Assembly (NCBI GenBank): GCA_034670405.1
Contig: JAXDDX010000001.1
Location: forward strand, 10,621,001-10,685,000
DNA: 64,000 nucleotides
From: Hoplostethus atlanticus
Lineage: Eukaryota; Chordata; Actinopteri; Trachichthyiformes; Trachichthyidae
Direction of reading: 5' to 3'
Of this stretch, positions 11,531 through 25,489 are shown in pieces (the first letter of the stretch is position 1; the number at the start of each line of letters is the position of its first letter). The position numbers and the translations under genes are program-made. Under the pieces are notes generated by a model that was not told where the DNA came from, made no database searches, and saw only the letters and a program-made list of their open reading frames with translations.

Positions 11531-13141
11531 CTACATGCTGCTGTACTGGTTGTTCTCCTTACTCCCTCCACCACCCCAGCCTCCTCCTTATTAATCAATA
11601 TACTTACAATGGTTGTCTGTTGAATTAAGGTATATTCAATATCTCATGATGTGTGTCTACCGGGTTCTGTTCTGTGTACCGTTATGACAAAACTGCTTGG
11701 ATTCATACGGGGAGAGCAGAGCATGTACCGCCAAATCCAACTGATAACCATTTGTGCAGTAAATGGTCCAAAACTCTTGATGAGAGTTTCTGACTGAATT
11801 ACTAAAGATGATTGTTAACTTCCCTATTGTTGCTACTGCAATGCCTCAACAAACGGCATCCTTGTACGTCACACTCATGCTAAGTACTAACGTTTCACAC
11901 CAAGCGGAGCAGAGTTTGACCCAGGTCGTAATCCTGACCTTGTCCAAGGTCATTTTGTCATGTCGAGTTACCTGGGTTGACCCTTTCATATTGAAGTGTG
12001 ACCCATGCATTTCCCCGATCACTTGTCCAGTGTGAAAGGTGTAGTGTGACTGAATGAGGGAAGGAAAGGGAAGGGTATGAGATTCATTTTGGCATGGGCA
12101 CATCGAGCGAGCATGTGGGCAAAGCTAGACATCATTTACCATCAAGGAAAATAACTCTGTTTACATTCCTCATACCTCCCATTCCCCAAGTGATGTGGGC
12201 CACAGTAGAAACACGTTTATGTCAAAATGTTTATTTAGGATTTCATATGCAGCTTGCTTATACACCTGAGAGCAACTTCTGGTTAGGAAAGATTCTCAGT
12301 AAAAATTAAAATGTTATGAAACACGGAAGGAGTCTCTTTAGTAGCACACTGCTCCACTATGCACACCGCCCTGCTGTCTATTTTGGACTTACTCCGCTCG
12401 TGAAGTTCAAATTCCTCCTGCAGCAGATTTGTTGTGGCAGAATCCACATGGCTGTGGAATTTAAATCAGTGGCAACTGCCTTTCAAAACTGTCTTTTTAA
12501 ATAATAATCCTTATGTACTTCACAGTTTTAAAGAAAGCTATTGTTGGGTTACTGATAAGTGAAAGAAGCTTTGTTGTCAGTTTACCAAATATAATACTGG
12601 GACAATCAGTCATTCATTTTTATGAGTATGAAACAGAATATATTTTACTTTCTAACCATCTGTCAAACACTGCCAGAATGAGGCCTATTTCTGCCAACAT
12701 CAATCAATGTGATTTTGGTTGAAACATGCAAGGCAGAAGTCCAACAAGACGCAGCACAGGTCCACACTGACAGGATGTTCTGACAACTTCCACAAGGTCA
12801 GCGAGGAAACACGTTTACAGCATAACCAGTAACATACCACAAACCCTCTCCGTATCGCTGCATGACATCCGACAACAGCCACTGTCTGCAGCGAGGCTTG
12901 CCGATCAGATGAGTGGTAACATTGAGAATAATGTTTACGGTGTTACACTTATAAATGCTATGCAGCTATACTTCATGGAGAATAACCGCCTGATGCACAC
13001 ACAAAATGCACACCTATATAGACAAGCAGTACCTGAAAAATATTACTCATGGTATAGTAATTACCCTGAACTCCTGCAAATAATCAGAGAAACCTTTCCA
13101 CTTCCTCCTTATAATTTTATAGTTACAAAACACACACTCAA
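11531..13141. other. Noncoding DNA, nothing recognised
   Basis: AT-richer unique-looking sequence with short chance open frames only. Confidence 0.5.
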
Positions 13142-13160
13142 ACACACACACACACACACA
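13142..13160. repeat. (CA)n microsatellite
   Basis: A short CA run of about 9 units. Confidence 0.9.
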
Positions 13161-13967
13161 ATGCAATGTGTGCATGTGAAGTATACACAAAATCCACTCA
13201 AGCACACACTGCGTCATCTTGGAAAGTTTTATCTGAAAGATTCCATCTGAAATGTCAAAAACTAGTTTCATGTGGAGAAAATTCAGATTTCTGGGTTATA
13301 CGGTAAGGCTCCATCTGTGGAGAAATGCTGAGGAATGCTGGCTTGCCAAATAAAAATAATTTACTTTGTTGAACAGTAAAAAAAAAAAGAAAATCACAGA
13401 CAATGGATATGATTAACATGCAGTTTGATACATTTCCAAATGGAATCATAAAATCCTGCAATCAGTCTCACTTCCCACCACGACTGTCACTGCTACGCAA
13501 CATTATTTTAAGGCATTGTCCATTCAATTGTTTATGTGAGAAAAAGATATTCTTTAATAGTCAAGTGATCAATCAACCCAAAAAGCAATAGTTTGAAATA
13601 AACAAAAGTACCATTTATTGTGGATAAAATAATACAAAATAAATGAAATCCATTAAAAATAAGCTGAAAGGCCTCAATCTTGATGTTGACTATAATGTTT
13701 CTAAGTGCTAAAACACTACAATGAGTTTAAATTAATAGATTTATATCATGATATTATTATTTATTTATTTATTTTTTACCATAGTTTAACATTTTTCCCA
13801 TTTCCAAATGCCTCAGGGTTTTGATGCTCACTTTAAGGACCTTTAAACTGCTGGCCTTGCTGGGTTATAGTTATCAGCATTTATACGTGTGTAAGTGTAA
13901 CCTTAAATGCTCAAAAATTCAAAATCACGCCGCACAAATGAAACCTTATAATACCGGGATTATGCAG
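13161..13967. other. AT-rich noncoding DNA
   Basis: It includes an A run at 13379-13389 and a (TTTA)n-like stretch near 13757-13778. No gene is supported. Confidence 0.5.
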
Positions 13968-13988
13968 ACACACACACGCACACACACA
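13968..13988. repeat. (CA)n microsatellite
   Basis: A short CA run with one CGCA interruption. Confidence 0.88.
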
Positions 13989-14635
13989 AAGTAAATCCCA
14001 ACCCCACCCCTGCCTCTGCATCCCAAGCTCCAGTGCAACATTCCTGGTGAGAGCACCGGTGGGAACCTGCCAGGTCCAGCATCCTACGAAGGGAGGGAGG
14101 AGGCTGGGAGAACAGAGCCGTCTCAGGGACCAGGACAGCAGCATCATTATGAGCCCTCAGGATAAATAACCCGGCCTTAATGCAACACACCGTAGCCTGG
14201 CCAGGACTAGCCGACCCTCGTCAAATGGGCCTCAGATAGCACGACCCGCAGCTCCCAACATCTCGACAAGTATACAGGAAATCCAGATAAATACATAAAT
14301 AAATAGGAGTGTTGTAGTTGGCAGGCCCACGTTGTTTGAGAATACCTCTGTATATTTGGATTGCTACTCAAAGCTCCCTGAGCCGGTGGATAGTCGACGT
14401 CTATACAGCCCTTTCATGGGGCTGGAGCCCGGCTGCCTCACATAGAAATGAATCGGTGGTTTTGATGATCAGGAAGGCAATTAAAATGTACCACGCTTCA
14501 GGTGTTGAATGTTTAGATTGAGAAAATATAGATTTAATATGTTCTCGACATCATTATGCACCATTACTGCTAATGGTGGTCTTGCTGCTAAAGGGTCGTC
14601 CATTGACCCACATCGGCATTTACATGAGCACACAT

Positions 14636-14722
14636 CCTAAATATATCACTACATATATATCACCATGTCATCACATGGCCCACGCCAAAAAATATATATA
14701 AAATATATTAAAAATATCACCC
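14636..14722. repeat. AT-rich ATATAT-type low-complexity stretch
   Basis: Repeated ATATAT blocks separated by a short GC-richer segment. No gene is associated. Confidence 0.7.
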
Positions 14723-15329
14723 AAAAGTGATCGCGTCCATATCATATCGACAAAATACATTTGAATTCTCTGAGAGTGCGGACAGGCTGTCATGGAGTTG
14801 ATCAGGTTTATGGGTTGACGTATTCACACTGGCCCCTTGCCTCTGTCTTTGCTCGGTGCCAGTTGAGCCTTCCCTCATCCACCAGACACTTCGGTTCATA
14901 TCTGGGGTGTGCAGGCCCTCTTAGGCGCGCGATCTTCGACAGTCCAACGAAACCCATTGCATACGGCGTCTCAGAATAACAAAGTCTGCATGTTGGGAAC
15001 ATACGGGCTGCCAGTTTCCCCTCTCTTCTGTTGTTCTATTCTCTCTCTCTGCCAAAGCTCTGGAGAGGAGGAGGGGGGTGGGCAAGAAATCCCGTAGCGA
15101 ACGACAGCTGAGACCTGGGACATGTTTTAAATTTGGACACTAATGTTGGCTCTTTTTTCAGCCCTTCTGTAATATGTTTTATGTGCCTCCCAAACATTGG
15201 AACAGGGCTTGCATCCCTCTCTCCCTCAGTATCCATCTCATACATCACATGGAGGAGCTGGATGTCAACGCGCCCTGGGTCCGCTGCATTTTCTCTCAGG
15301 GAGCGAGTCATGAGGTTCATTTTGTCAGT

Positions 15330-15351
15330 AGAGAGAGAGCGAGAGAGCGAG

Positions 15352-15399
<48 letters not shown>

Positions 15400-15414
15400 G
15401 AGAGACAGAGAGAA
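15330..15414. repeat. (GA)n microsatellite
   Basis: A GA array of about 85 bases with C interruptions at both ends and a purer core at 15359-15390. The Arg-Glu reading frames across it are artefacts. Confidence 0.95.
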
Positions 15415-15891
15415 TGTAAACGTGTGCATTACATGCATTTGGGAGAGAATAAGAAAAGTTCGGGGGAAAAGATGGAGGGAGGGGGGAAAGAAAGGTCATC
15501 ACCCGCTGAATGAATCCAGCGTGTCAAAGCTTTTGCTGACCAAAGCAACAAAACGCTGGGCCTTTAATTAACAACAGAACATATTTGTGGACATGAAATG
15601 GAATATGTAATCTCCAATCGTGGTTTCAGAGGAAAGGGAATGACTCAACCATCACTCTCTACCAATAATACACTCAGACACAGTTTTTTTGCATCAGCTG
15701 AAAAGTTGGTTTGACCCTAGAGAAACTACCGTACATGTAAAATACTACCATTTTAAAATACTCTCCTTGCTATACTCCATCAATTACCACTCAAAATGTA
15801 ATAAGAAATTAATGTTTTATAGCTCACAAGTGAATATGGCAAGAATAAAGGACATGTTCCCATGCATAACTGAGGTGAAGCATCACATTTA

Positions 15892-15912
15892 GACACACAC
15901 ACACACACACAC
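15892..15912. repeat. (CA)n microsatellite
   Basis: A pure CA run of about 10 units. Confidence 0.93.
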
Positions 15913-16499
15913 ATGCTGTATGTATACATGGTGTGAATAATATGAGGGCTGAGGGGCTACTCCTCTGCAGTCTCATCTTTCTCTGCTGGTGAAAACAGGC
16001 CTTCTCTCACCGAGGCTGAATTAATAGTGAACACATGTTAGGAGGAGGTTACTGTCTTCCAGTGGCTGCAATTTAGGATTAGTGGAAAGTCAGATGGAAA
16101 CAGCTCAGCTCTCACTCTCCCTTTCACTTAACCCCCTCCTTTTCCTAAGCCCTCCCCTCACTTTAAACTCCCCATTCATTTCCCTCAAATCACCAGTTGA
16201 ATTGTAGGCCTCCTGTTTCTTTTGACAAGGTCGGCGTGGTTTTCCCCGAGGAGGAACATAAACAAGACAGACACAGAAATGAGGTGAGGGAGAGGGGAGT
16301 GGAAGGGGAAAGATGAGTCTCTGGATGCCGGAGACCGGAGCCCTGTGGCACGGAAAGGCACTGGCAGTCCAACACCTCGCCGCTCCAACATTAACAGTGA
16401 GACCCTGTACTGTCTGTCTCGTGCACAATACATCACATGCACGCAATGCACATGTTCGCTATGCTCTAAGCCTGCTGTTGCATCTGCGTGCATGCACAA

Positions 16500-16515
16500 A
16501 CACACACACACACAC
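16500..16515. repeat. Short (CA)n microsatellite
   Basis: About 8 CA units. Confidence 0.85.
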
Positions 16516-16682
16516 TCCTACATACACATCCACGCATTACGTACCCCCTAAAGTGGGCTATGATAATCCCTAGCAAGCCATGCTACTGTCATGGAGGTAT
16601 GGAAGTCTGCCAAGGACATGTGAGAACCGACACCAAACCAGAACAAATAAACCGCACCGTAAGTTTTTCCCCCCACCGCAGG

Positions 16683-16685
<3 letters not shown>

Positions 16686-16720
<35 letters not shown>
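16686..16720. repeat. (GA)n microsatellite
   Basis: A pure GA run of about 17 units passing into a decayed AG-rich tail to about 16747. Confidence 0.96.
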
Positions 16721-16723
<3 letters not shown>

Positions 16724-16829
16724 AAGATAGAGAAAGTTAGAGAAGTTTAAAGCCCAGAGCACGCGGCCCAGAGTGTGCCTCGCATGCAACCGGCTCCCAC
16801 CCACAGAGCAAGCCTCCAATACTCTGTGC

Positions 16830-17100
16830 TGGCTGGGGATGGGGATGGAGAGAGCTGGAGCTGACTCTGTAGATTCGCTGGACTGGAAAGGACAGCGGAG
16901 GAAGAATTAAAAAAAAAGGAATAGAGTAGCATGATGAAAGAGATGGGTGCTGTAGTCTAGGAGAGAGAGATCAAGAAGTTTATTTAAGAGCAAATGTAGG
17001 TGAAGGAGATGGGACTATAGCGGGGGAAAGAGGTCAAGAGAAAATATAGGAAAGTGATGAAGTCCTACAGGACAGAATGGAGATGAGGTCAACATGCAAA
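16830..17100 (+). other. Purine-rich noncoding DNA
   Basis: A long A/G-biased stretch with GGAGATG-type motifs repeated irregularly. No gene or known element was recognised. Confidence 0.45.
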
Positions 17101-17569
17101 CAGAGGAAACAGCTGAAAACGGTTCTCTGGTCTAATGAAGTGCAAAGTGTCCATGTGCAACCAGTGAAGTGATTTGCTTTCAAAGCCATGATCTCACAAT
17201 ATAATTTATTATAACATTAAGGGGGGACTTAACATGGCTCATAAATGACACAGCGTCCATTACTACAGCCATGAAAATCTGTGTGAAAAACAAGGTGTGT
17301 GTACGTGGACGTTGTGCATGCAGGTGTGCGTGTTGCTCAGGAAAACAATTGCAGGTCAAGAGTCTCTTTTTTTGGGGGGCATGAGGTCAGCCCCGCCCAC
17401 AACTTCAAAAACAGCTGGTGACAAGCCATTATCTCCCAGCACCGGAGGAAAACACTATTACAGGAGAGAATGAGGGGAAGAGTTGGGCAGACTTATAAGG
17501 AAAAACTAGGGGTTACTGAGATGTTATGGTGATGGGAGGAGGTGGCGAGCGGGGGGCTCTGAGCTCAGG

Positions 17570-17570
<1 letters not shown>

Positions 17571-17646
<76 letters not shown>
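17571..17646. repeat. (TG)38 microsatellite
   Basis: An uninterrupted TG run of 76 bases, long enough to be highly variable in length and to adopt left-handed DNA. Confidence 0.98.
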
Positions 17647-17647
<1 letters not shown>

Positions 17648-19059
17648 ACTGAGGACAGACAGGGAAGGAGGCCCACGCCTGACCTCAGCTCCTTCTACGG
17701 AAATTATCCCGCCAATTATCCGGGACGTATTCCCCCAACGCTCCGACCAGCCTTTACGACCTTAGGAAACTTTCTGTGTTGTTTTACTGTGGTGACCTCA
17801 CTGCAGTTAGCGTGCACTGCAGCTCTGCTGGGAAGAGGGACTGCTACTTGTCACAAGCGAAAACGTATGACGTCAGGGGGGGAAGAGAGTTTAGAGACCT
17901 GTGCAACCTCTCCACAGTAGTCAGCGGCAGTCATAATGGGTGTGTGCCTGCAGGAGGCAGATTGGCCGGAAGTGGGGAAAAAAAAAAAGAGTCTTATTAG
18001 CATCCAAAAGAAAACACGTATCAAAGTCATAAGTGAGGGCAATATAACTGGGTCTGTTTCTGAAGCAACACACACACACAAACACACACTAGCCACTGCA
18101 GCCAAGCAGAGGAAAGGGGAAACAGGTAATGGCTCCTGGCAGACTTCAAGCCATGCTTCTCAAACCGTGGGCCAATCACAATGATGTAAATAGTCCATCA
18201 CAGCCAATCAAATACCTCAGTGTAAGAATCGGGGGATAACCTAGCCTTTTTCTATTTTTACAACTGCAGTTAATACAAGCTGCTGGCTCGCAGAGAGAGT
18301 CTGGTTACTTGTACGAGAGCCAAACTGGAATCAGTTAGAGGCTGATTTGGGCTGAGATCAAAGTGCGCGGATGCCCACACTTTAATAAGCCAATCAATTT
18401 ACCTGTCAGTCAGTAAACTACATCACAATCACAATCGCAAGCACGTTACTCACCAAGTACAATTCATGTACTTGGAATTTGTCTTGGTGCTGTTGGTGCG
18501 TGGAGCAGTACGTGGACATAACGATAACTAACAGTAACGGAGGTATATGGCACACATGGTGCAAGGGCCTCGTATTCAGTGCAAGGGGACAGAGCAAGAC
18601 ATACAGAAGAAGATTACACACATCACTCCACATTTTAGCGTTTAGCATCCTCAAGCCCCCCCCCGACCAAGGATACCCAGAAATATCACCTGACAACTAT
18701 GTAACACAGGATATGACCTGCCGCTGTCATCTAAACTAAGTGCTCAAGACATTCTACTCAACAGACCCCGTCATATTACAATGGAGGTATCGTTTTCATT
18801 TTTCACAGGCAACAGAGCACGATTAATAATCCTGATCCATCCCAGTGAAACCATATGGGTCTACAGGACAGGATCCAGCAGCCAGATTATTAACATCAGT
18901 CCTGGAGCTGGAAAAAGCTCTGCTATTGTGGTGGAGGCACCGAAAACACTGAAATGCACAGATAGGAATGAATAAGTAGAATCAACAGAAATGGAGTTAA
19001 GTCCATTTTTGACTGAGTCGGCATCTAAATGAAAAACAGAAACAAAAATGTAAAAAAAA
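17647..19059. other. Noncoding DNA with a minor CA run
   Basis: It contains a short interrupted CA run (18068-18088), otherwise unique-looking sequence. No exon is supported. Confidence 0.5.
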
Positions 19060-19076
19060 TATATATATATATATAT
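19060..19076. repeat. (AT)n microsatellite
   Basis: About 8 AT units after an A run. Confidence 0.9.
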
Positions 19077-19429
19077 CATGAATGTTGAGGAGAAAACAGA
19101 TTTATGATTTAGAACAGACCAGCAGCTTCCACTGAAGATGACTGGATGTTGACGTAAAGGTCCAACAGCAGACTGGGTACCACTGTAATGCCACACTGCT
19201 CCTGCTAGATCAGCGTCCATGATCTGTCCTAAATACAGACAGGAGTGGTCCTCGGGTTACTTGTAGATGTGTGTGTGTGCATGCACATGTGCAGGATACA
19301 TATTCCATGTTTGCGTTGTTGTGAAAGTTATCCAGGAAAGCCGTTTGATCGATAGTGTCTGTAAATATGTTCCACCCCTCCTCTCTCCCTTAAGCGCCGG
19401 AGGAGGACAGATCCCCAGTGAGTACTGAG

Positions 19430-19640
19430 CAATGACGTATTACTGACTAAAAGTCACCCCCAGAAACCTTTCCATAATATTATTTCTATCCTTTGACAAA
19501 CACTGTATGAACATTTTAATAATGTCTCGAAAGATTATCTCCCAACGTTGAGAAGAAAAAAGCGGCTGAAAACCTGCACCTCATAAATTCTGTCCGCAAA
19601 GTGTTTTTCCATCACCGTGCAGCAGCGATCGTCTCTGTCA
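19430..19640. promoter_or_regulatory. Candidate conserved noncoding block
   Basis: Repeat-free, AT-leaning sequence with TAATATTATTT, TTTAATAATG and AAAGATTATC cores and a few CpG. It lies between plain stretches. Regulatory function is an inference from composition only. Confidence 0.2.
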
Positions 19641-22544
19641 CTCAGTCAGTCACTCAGGAGGGTTAAAGTTTAACATTTAAACGGAGGTCTAAATGTTTAA
19701 AGCCGCACTAGGGCAACTCTGCATGTTGGTGGTCCCAAATGGCAGCTAGAGGTAACTGTGTGAATTTTGAGGACTTCTAAACCCAGAAAACAGGCCAATA
19801 AATTGCACTCCTGCACTCCTAACACCAGAATTTCAATTGGACAAATGGGGCGAAGCTACAGCGTCTCAGTTAGGACGTGTTGCTCTTCTCTGTTGCCGCT
19901 CCACTTTGTGATTTACTCTGATAAGACAGTTGTATTTTCCTTATGCAGCTTTAACTTCTCACGCAAGATCAGACCCAACGACTGCAGGGTATGGCATTAG
20001 GCGTAAGTTGTCTCACAGCAACAATTATGAAACCCAGCAGCTAATGCCAAACAGCAAAACAGATTTATTGATGGTGACAGCTGCTGTTGGCAAGCGAATG
20101 GAAAAGCTTTCATGTTTTCTTTTGCATCATTTTGTTTTTATTTTTGTTCCCCGGGTGTATTTTAAAAGATTGTTCGGATCAGTAGGAAAAGGAGGTAGGT
20201 GACATTTTAACCAACACCTTCATCTCCGAATGGATGATCCTATGGACAAACTAGAATAGATAACATGATTTTTCCTGACACACTGTCATACAAACAAAGC
20301 AGTAGAGCTGAAACGAAACAGGCGGGCACATGTGTGATGCATTGAAACCATCTTCATTTCAACTAAATGCAGAAAACAAGATGTTTCTCCAGGCTCACAC
20401 CTCATTACAAAAGCCTTTTTTGTATGATTGTATGATTCAGTGTCTCACTCAAAAATCATTTCCTGGTGTAGATTACTGCTACGGTATGAAACACATCTCA
20501 AGAAGCATTATGCAGGACCGTCTGTTCTATGGTGTTCATTGGAGTCGCTGTGGGCCTGTACAGATAACCCTTGATAACCCTTGATAACCCCCTCACCAGA
20601 GCCCAGAACCAGGAAGCTGAGGGATGAAGCTCTTTAGAGAGAGTAGTGGAGAAAACAGCAGCAGAGTTCGACCCCAAAGACAGAATCCCAGTCCTGAGCC
20701 TGATCGAGGTGCAGAGACCTCGCAGAGTTGGGCAGAAATGTTTGTTTTTCATTCCCATAGGATGTTGGCAGACAGAGCAGTAGAAACAACCAGGGCTATG
20801 GAGGAAATAGCTTCAAAAAGAAATCCCATCACTTTTATTATTAGTTGACATAGCAGTTGCAGTCATATCAATGTCACAAACGAGATCTAATACAGGAAAT
20901 GGAAGGGGTGGTTAAAACTGGCGGCGATCTAAAAACCCAAGGATGTGTAAATGTGGATTTATGAATGGATCGGCTACTACCATGAAGTTGGAGAACTTTG
21001 AAATGAAATGCTTTGGGGTGGCAGCGCATTTTATTTAAGGTGTTTTCAATTATGTTTAATATTGGTCGTTTTTACTACAGTACATTGGGCATTTCATTGC
21101 ACAAGGTGTATTGTTTAAAAAGTTTACTGCATGCAGTACCTGGCAACGGGTCTTTCGGTCTGGCAGTAAGAGCTACATCCAAATATCAATCAAAGAAGTT
21201 CCAGTTTGATCAAACTAAATTGAACACCCTAGGAAAGAAAGTCATAAAACAGGCAGGCGTTTATGAGCTCTGTGAATAATGTATGTATAAATAGTTCCCT
21301 GACAGGGTTGGATTGTTGTTCCCACCGCATTTGTTTTCATCCACAATTCCATCGGCTATAACTCAGGGTAACGAGAAACTAATTGATTAACTGCTTTACT
21401 GTTAGAGGTGTAGTTTGTCTCTGTGCTGCTTTTTTTAATGGCCTGTTTGAAAGATGGCCCAGTCCCCTTTAAATACTCTCCCACAGAGGTGGAGGGGCCA
21501 GAGGGTGGAGAAGAGACCACAAAGCAATAGAGAGGGAGAAAAACAGGAGAGGGACTTGTGGAAGGTCGGAGGATGTGACAAGGAGGAGAGGAGGTAGGAA
21601 AAGCAGAAGGAGAGGAGAGGAGGGGAAATGGAGTTGGGAGATGTAGTAGTAAGTGTGGAGAGAAGAGAGCTCCATTTATCCACTCAGTCAATCCCAGCAT
21701 GGGGGCAATCAGAGGCCTGACCACTGAGTGAGCCTGGGCTGGAGGAGCTACAGAGGCTTAAGGGGCAGTCCAGGGGGGTAAATGGGGGTCCATCGTTCCC
21801 TCCAACACTCTGGTTCTCAGAAAAACACAAATATCTGATTCATTTTCCTGCTCCTCCCCTGATGCTACAGCCCTCATTCACTCAGCCAAGGAAAGGTTCA
21901 GTGACTGCTGGTTCAGGGAAGGCAGAGGCAGGCCCAGGCTCTTTAGACTATGAGACTAGTCACTACTCCTCCTGGTTTGACATATATCAATATCTCATCC
22001 ACTCTCATTCTCCATCTAAAGGGCCCAATCCAGCACTGAGCAAACTCAAGTATTTGTGTATTTATTCTATTCTTGTGGTTTATGAGGCCTTGACTGTTCG
22101 CACATACAAATATGGTCATAAAGCGCCTTGTATAGATGTTTCCACGAATGTTTGTGGATGCACGCATCAAAATCAACTACAGGCACTTGGGACACATCAA
22201 CATGACGGCTCAGTGGACTTAGAGTCACGTTAATGCATGTCCTTATGGACACAATCATATTTGATAAGCTAGATCATATGGCTGCCAGAAGACAAGCCTC
22301 ATTTTCCTAGAGCACTTCTTCATTTTCCCTAAGAAGGCTACTGCTCCATATTTTTCCACATTACCTTCCATTTGTGAATATGAATGAAAGCTTGTCAAAG
22401 AAATTCCATATCACTCCATTTTCCACTCTGATTGCTGCTACTGAGGCATTCCAGACTAGCCCATGTCACTCTGTCTGCTTAATCCCACATTAGTCATTAC
22501 TGAGACAAGGCTTAATGATTCCATTATCTCCACAGGCTGGACTA
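19641..22544. other. Noncoding DNA, possibly with old interspersed repeats
   Basis: The segment at about 19690-19760 (AAAGCCGCACTAGGGCAACT and following) has the look of a fish interspersed repeat, but I cannot name it. A TGATAACCCT unit is tandemly repeated at 20564-20592. 21480-21680 is purine-rich. No gene is supported. Confidence 0.35.
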
Positions 22545-22566
22545 CTCTCTCTCTCTCTCTCTCTCT
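22545..22566. repeat. (TC)n microsatellite
   Basis: A pure TC run of about 11 units, 60 bases upstream of a long CA array. Confidence 0.95.
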
Positions 22567-22623
22567 TATACACCTATCTCACACTGGCTCTCTTTTCTCT
22601 ATCCCTCCCACACACATTTACAC

Positions 22624-22732
<109 letters not shown>

Positions 22733-23020
22733 TGCACACGCTCTCCCGTTCACAAGTGTCTCTTCATTTGGGCCCACAGAGACAGAGACACCTAAACCAT
22801 GCTTACGTTTAATGCGGGCTGTCCTTTGAGCAGCCAGTGATGCATGGCACACAGTGTCAGCCACACATGACACACATTTCATTACATGATTTAATGAGTA
22901 ATATCTCCTGCTAAAACACGCCTGGCATTAGAGAATGAATGGAATGAAATCTAAACATAAATCAGCTCATGGGGTCACTTTGTAAGGTAAGATCCTGGCT
23001 TAGGGCATGGGACTGTATAG

Positions 23021-23055
23021 ACACACACACACACACGCACACACACACACACACA
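23021..23055. repeat. (CA)n microsatellite with one CG interruption
   Basis: About 17 units, with a GCAC interruption at 23037-23040. Confidence 0.96.
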
Positions 23056-23378
23056 GAGCTGAGGCCTAGGATGGATATACTGTAGAAAAGCCAGCTCTTG
23101 CCAGATATATTGTGGCTTTTACTGCTTTTGGCTTGCGTTCCACTTAACGCCCTTTACTTTTACACACACAGTATATCACTCAACTGCCTCTCAGCTCACT
23201 GCACTGCTAATCCGGCGAGCCAGCAAGCCAACGGGTCACTGTGGAAGTCCTGAATGTCACTGGAGCAGGGGTCGGTCGGGGCAGGCAGACTGCTGGCTCA
23301 CACCTACAGCCAACTCACACAGCTCTCTCTGTTAGACACGCTGCCTCCTAGACTCAGATAACTATCTCCACAGGCTAG

Positions 23379-23414
23379 TCTCTCTCTCTCTCTCTCTGTG
23401 TCTCTCGCTCTCTC
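23379..23414. repeat. Interrupted (TC)n microsatellite
   Basis: TC units interrupted by TGTG and CGC. Confidence 0.92.
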
Positions 23415-24683
23415 ATCTTATGCATATGTCATATATTACCCCAGCAAACAACCACAATACCCAACAAATATGCACATAAGCATTAACATACTATACGCAG
23501 ACCGCCAGAAAACAATTGGTGTGTGTTGAACTTTAGGTCTCTCCAAAGCATTTCCATACCAGCACAGATGGAAGTCCTTTAAGCATGACGCATCAGAATG
23601 TCCCACATATACAGTATATTATATGCATATAAACCTCAGCTTTAATGCATGCATGTGGATCATATTGAGGCCATAGCAGCAGTTGATGTTTGGAGGCCTG
23701 GCGGCACTTCCAGAGTAGGGACAGCCGCCTATGTGATCCCCAGGGGAGGCCTGAGTCATCCAGCTGAGCAAACAGATGAGGCTGGAGCCCAGACACTCTC
23801 AATAAGGCTGAGCTCTGAGCTAACACAAGGGCTAACGCAACCTGGGAGGGCAGGAATTGGCAAATTACCTCCAAACGCAAGGGCCCTGACGGCAGCTTGC
23901 AGGTACTGCAGCACCGCCCGAAAAGACAACACACCAACGAATTCCTGTGGAGAAAATAGCCTCAGCTGTGTTTAATTTCTTGCAATGTAAGACCGTTTTA
24001 AGACTTTGAAGTCGCACATCTATTCATCTGGTGTTCTCAAGGTTTCTTCCCCTTACAAATTACATGTCGAGGGGAAACTACGGAATCATGTTCTTCCACT
24101 TTAATTCAGGCTTATGTGGGAATGCTCGGATTCACAGTTGCTGCAGCTGCTCGATTATGTTGGCCACTGCTGTATGGCTGGACAAAACACTATGGCATTC
24201 AGAGAAAAGGCTGATTTTCTGTGGACTGTGCGATGTGCAAAACCCATGAAAATCATATATGGGACAACCATGCAACCACGTCCAGATAAACACTTCAGCC
24301 AGAAAACCAAGCCTAACAACACAGGGTTGAGTCTAAATCTCTCACCATCCTACGAAAAGAGAAAAGGCCATTGTGGTCTTACTGGGAGCAGTTTCTCTGT
24401 GCTAAGGGAAGATACTTGGCGCCTTAGGTTGGACCTTCAACCTGCAGCCGAAAGTCACGGCTGGTTAGCTGTAATTAACAACATCACACCTTCCAGCAGG
24501 GTTTTTAAGGCCAGGGCCACACACACGTGTCAACACACACAAATGCGCTCACACACACATGCACGCGGGGCTGATCGGGCTCTGCGACACAGGCCTTATA
24601 TAACACTGGTAGCTGGTTACGAACGGTCTGTGAATACTGTAGCCCCTCTGAGCTTCAGACGACAGCCCTGTCAGTGACCTGTC

Positions 24684-24692
24684 TGTGAGTGA

Positions 24693-24739
<47 letters not shown>
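24684..24739. repeat. Compound (GAGT)n-(TG)n microsatellite
   Basis: Three GAGT units pass directly into about 21 TG units. Confidence 0.96.
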
Positions 24740-25204
24740 TGTTGTCCACCTCTCTACTCTGCTGGTTCTGGACAGCCACACCAACCCAGTGTTATTGTTC
24801 CCAGGGCAGCTATGTGGATGCAGGGCTCTTGAGAGGAACGGTGAAGTCTGGGCAGCCTTGATGGAGTGGAAGTGCTCAGAAGTGTCCGTGACATAATTAT
24901 GACCACTTCTGGAAAATGACTTTGAAACTGTCTCTTTTACCAAGTTGCTAACTACTTCACAGTGAAAGACGTCAACTTTACTGATTAACTACCATAAAAT
25001 GATCTAATTTGTCAAAGTAGTGCTGTTTTTAAAAGGTTCAGCTACATCCAAACGGCAGTGTGGAAAATTATTAACGTGTATGGAGAGTCTGGGATTCCAT
25101 AAAAACATGACTATAAATATGATGTGGCTGCATCACTTCAGATATCAACCACATCGCATGGGCATATTTCTTTTTGCCCTTTTGCTGATGGGAATGTAAC
25201 AGTA

Positions 25205-25385
25205 ACGGAAAGGCCACAGGTTCGATCACACCAGTCCAGAGTATCAACTAAAATAACACCTTCAATAAAAACACATTTTGAACTCCCAGCTCCATTAATA
25301 GGAGGAACGTCTCTGCTGCTCTTTAAGTACAGAGGTCCTGCTTAGCTCGTGGCAAAGGTCACAGGTTTGATTCCCACCGGGGCTG
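25205..25385 (+). mobile_element. Possible tRNA-derived SINE remnant, duplicated box-B-like motif
   Basis: AAAGGCCACAGGTTCGATCAC at 25209-25229 and AAAGGTCACAGGTTTGATTCC at 25354-25374 are closely related. Both centre on the box-B promoter motif of tRNA genes (GGTTCGANTCC). The second is followed by CACCGGGG, as in several fish tRNA-derived SINEs. I cannot find a matching box A or a foldable cloverleaf, so this is not a functional tRNA gene. It could be two broken SINE heads or chance. Confidence 0.3.
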
Positions 25386-25489
25386 GAATGGAGCAGAGCT
25401 GACCTACAGTACGTGCCGTGGCCTGTGCAGTAACAGACACAGGAGACAGTTTACCGTAGAAGGGGTCAGAGGAAACACATCATTACAAT

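Noticed and set aside
24114..24677. 187-codon open frame on the plus strand
   Set aside because: No recognisable domain. It runs into CA-rich repeat-like sequence and its composition equals the flanks.
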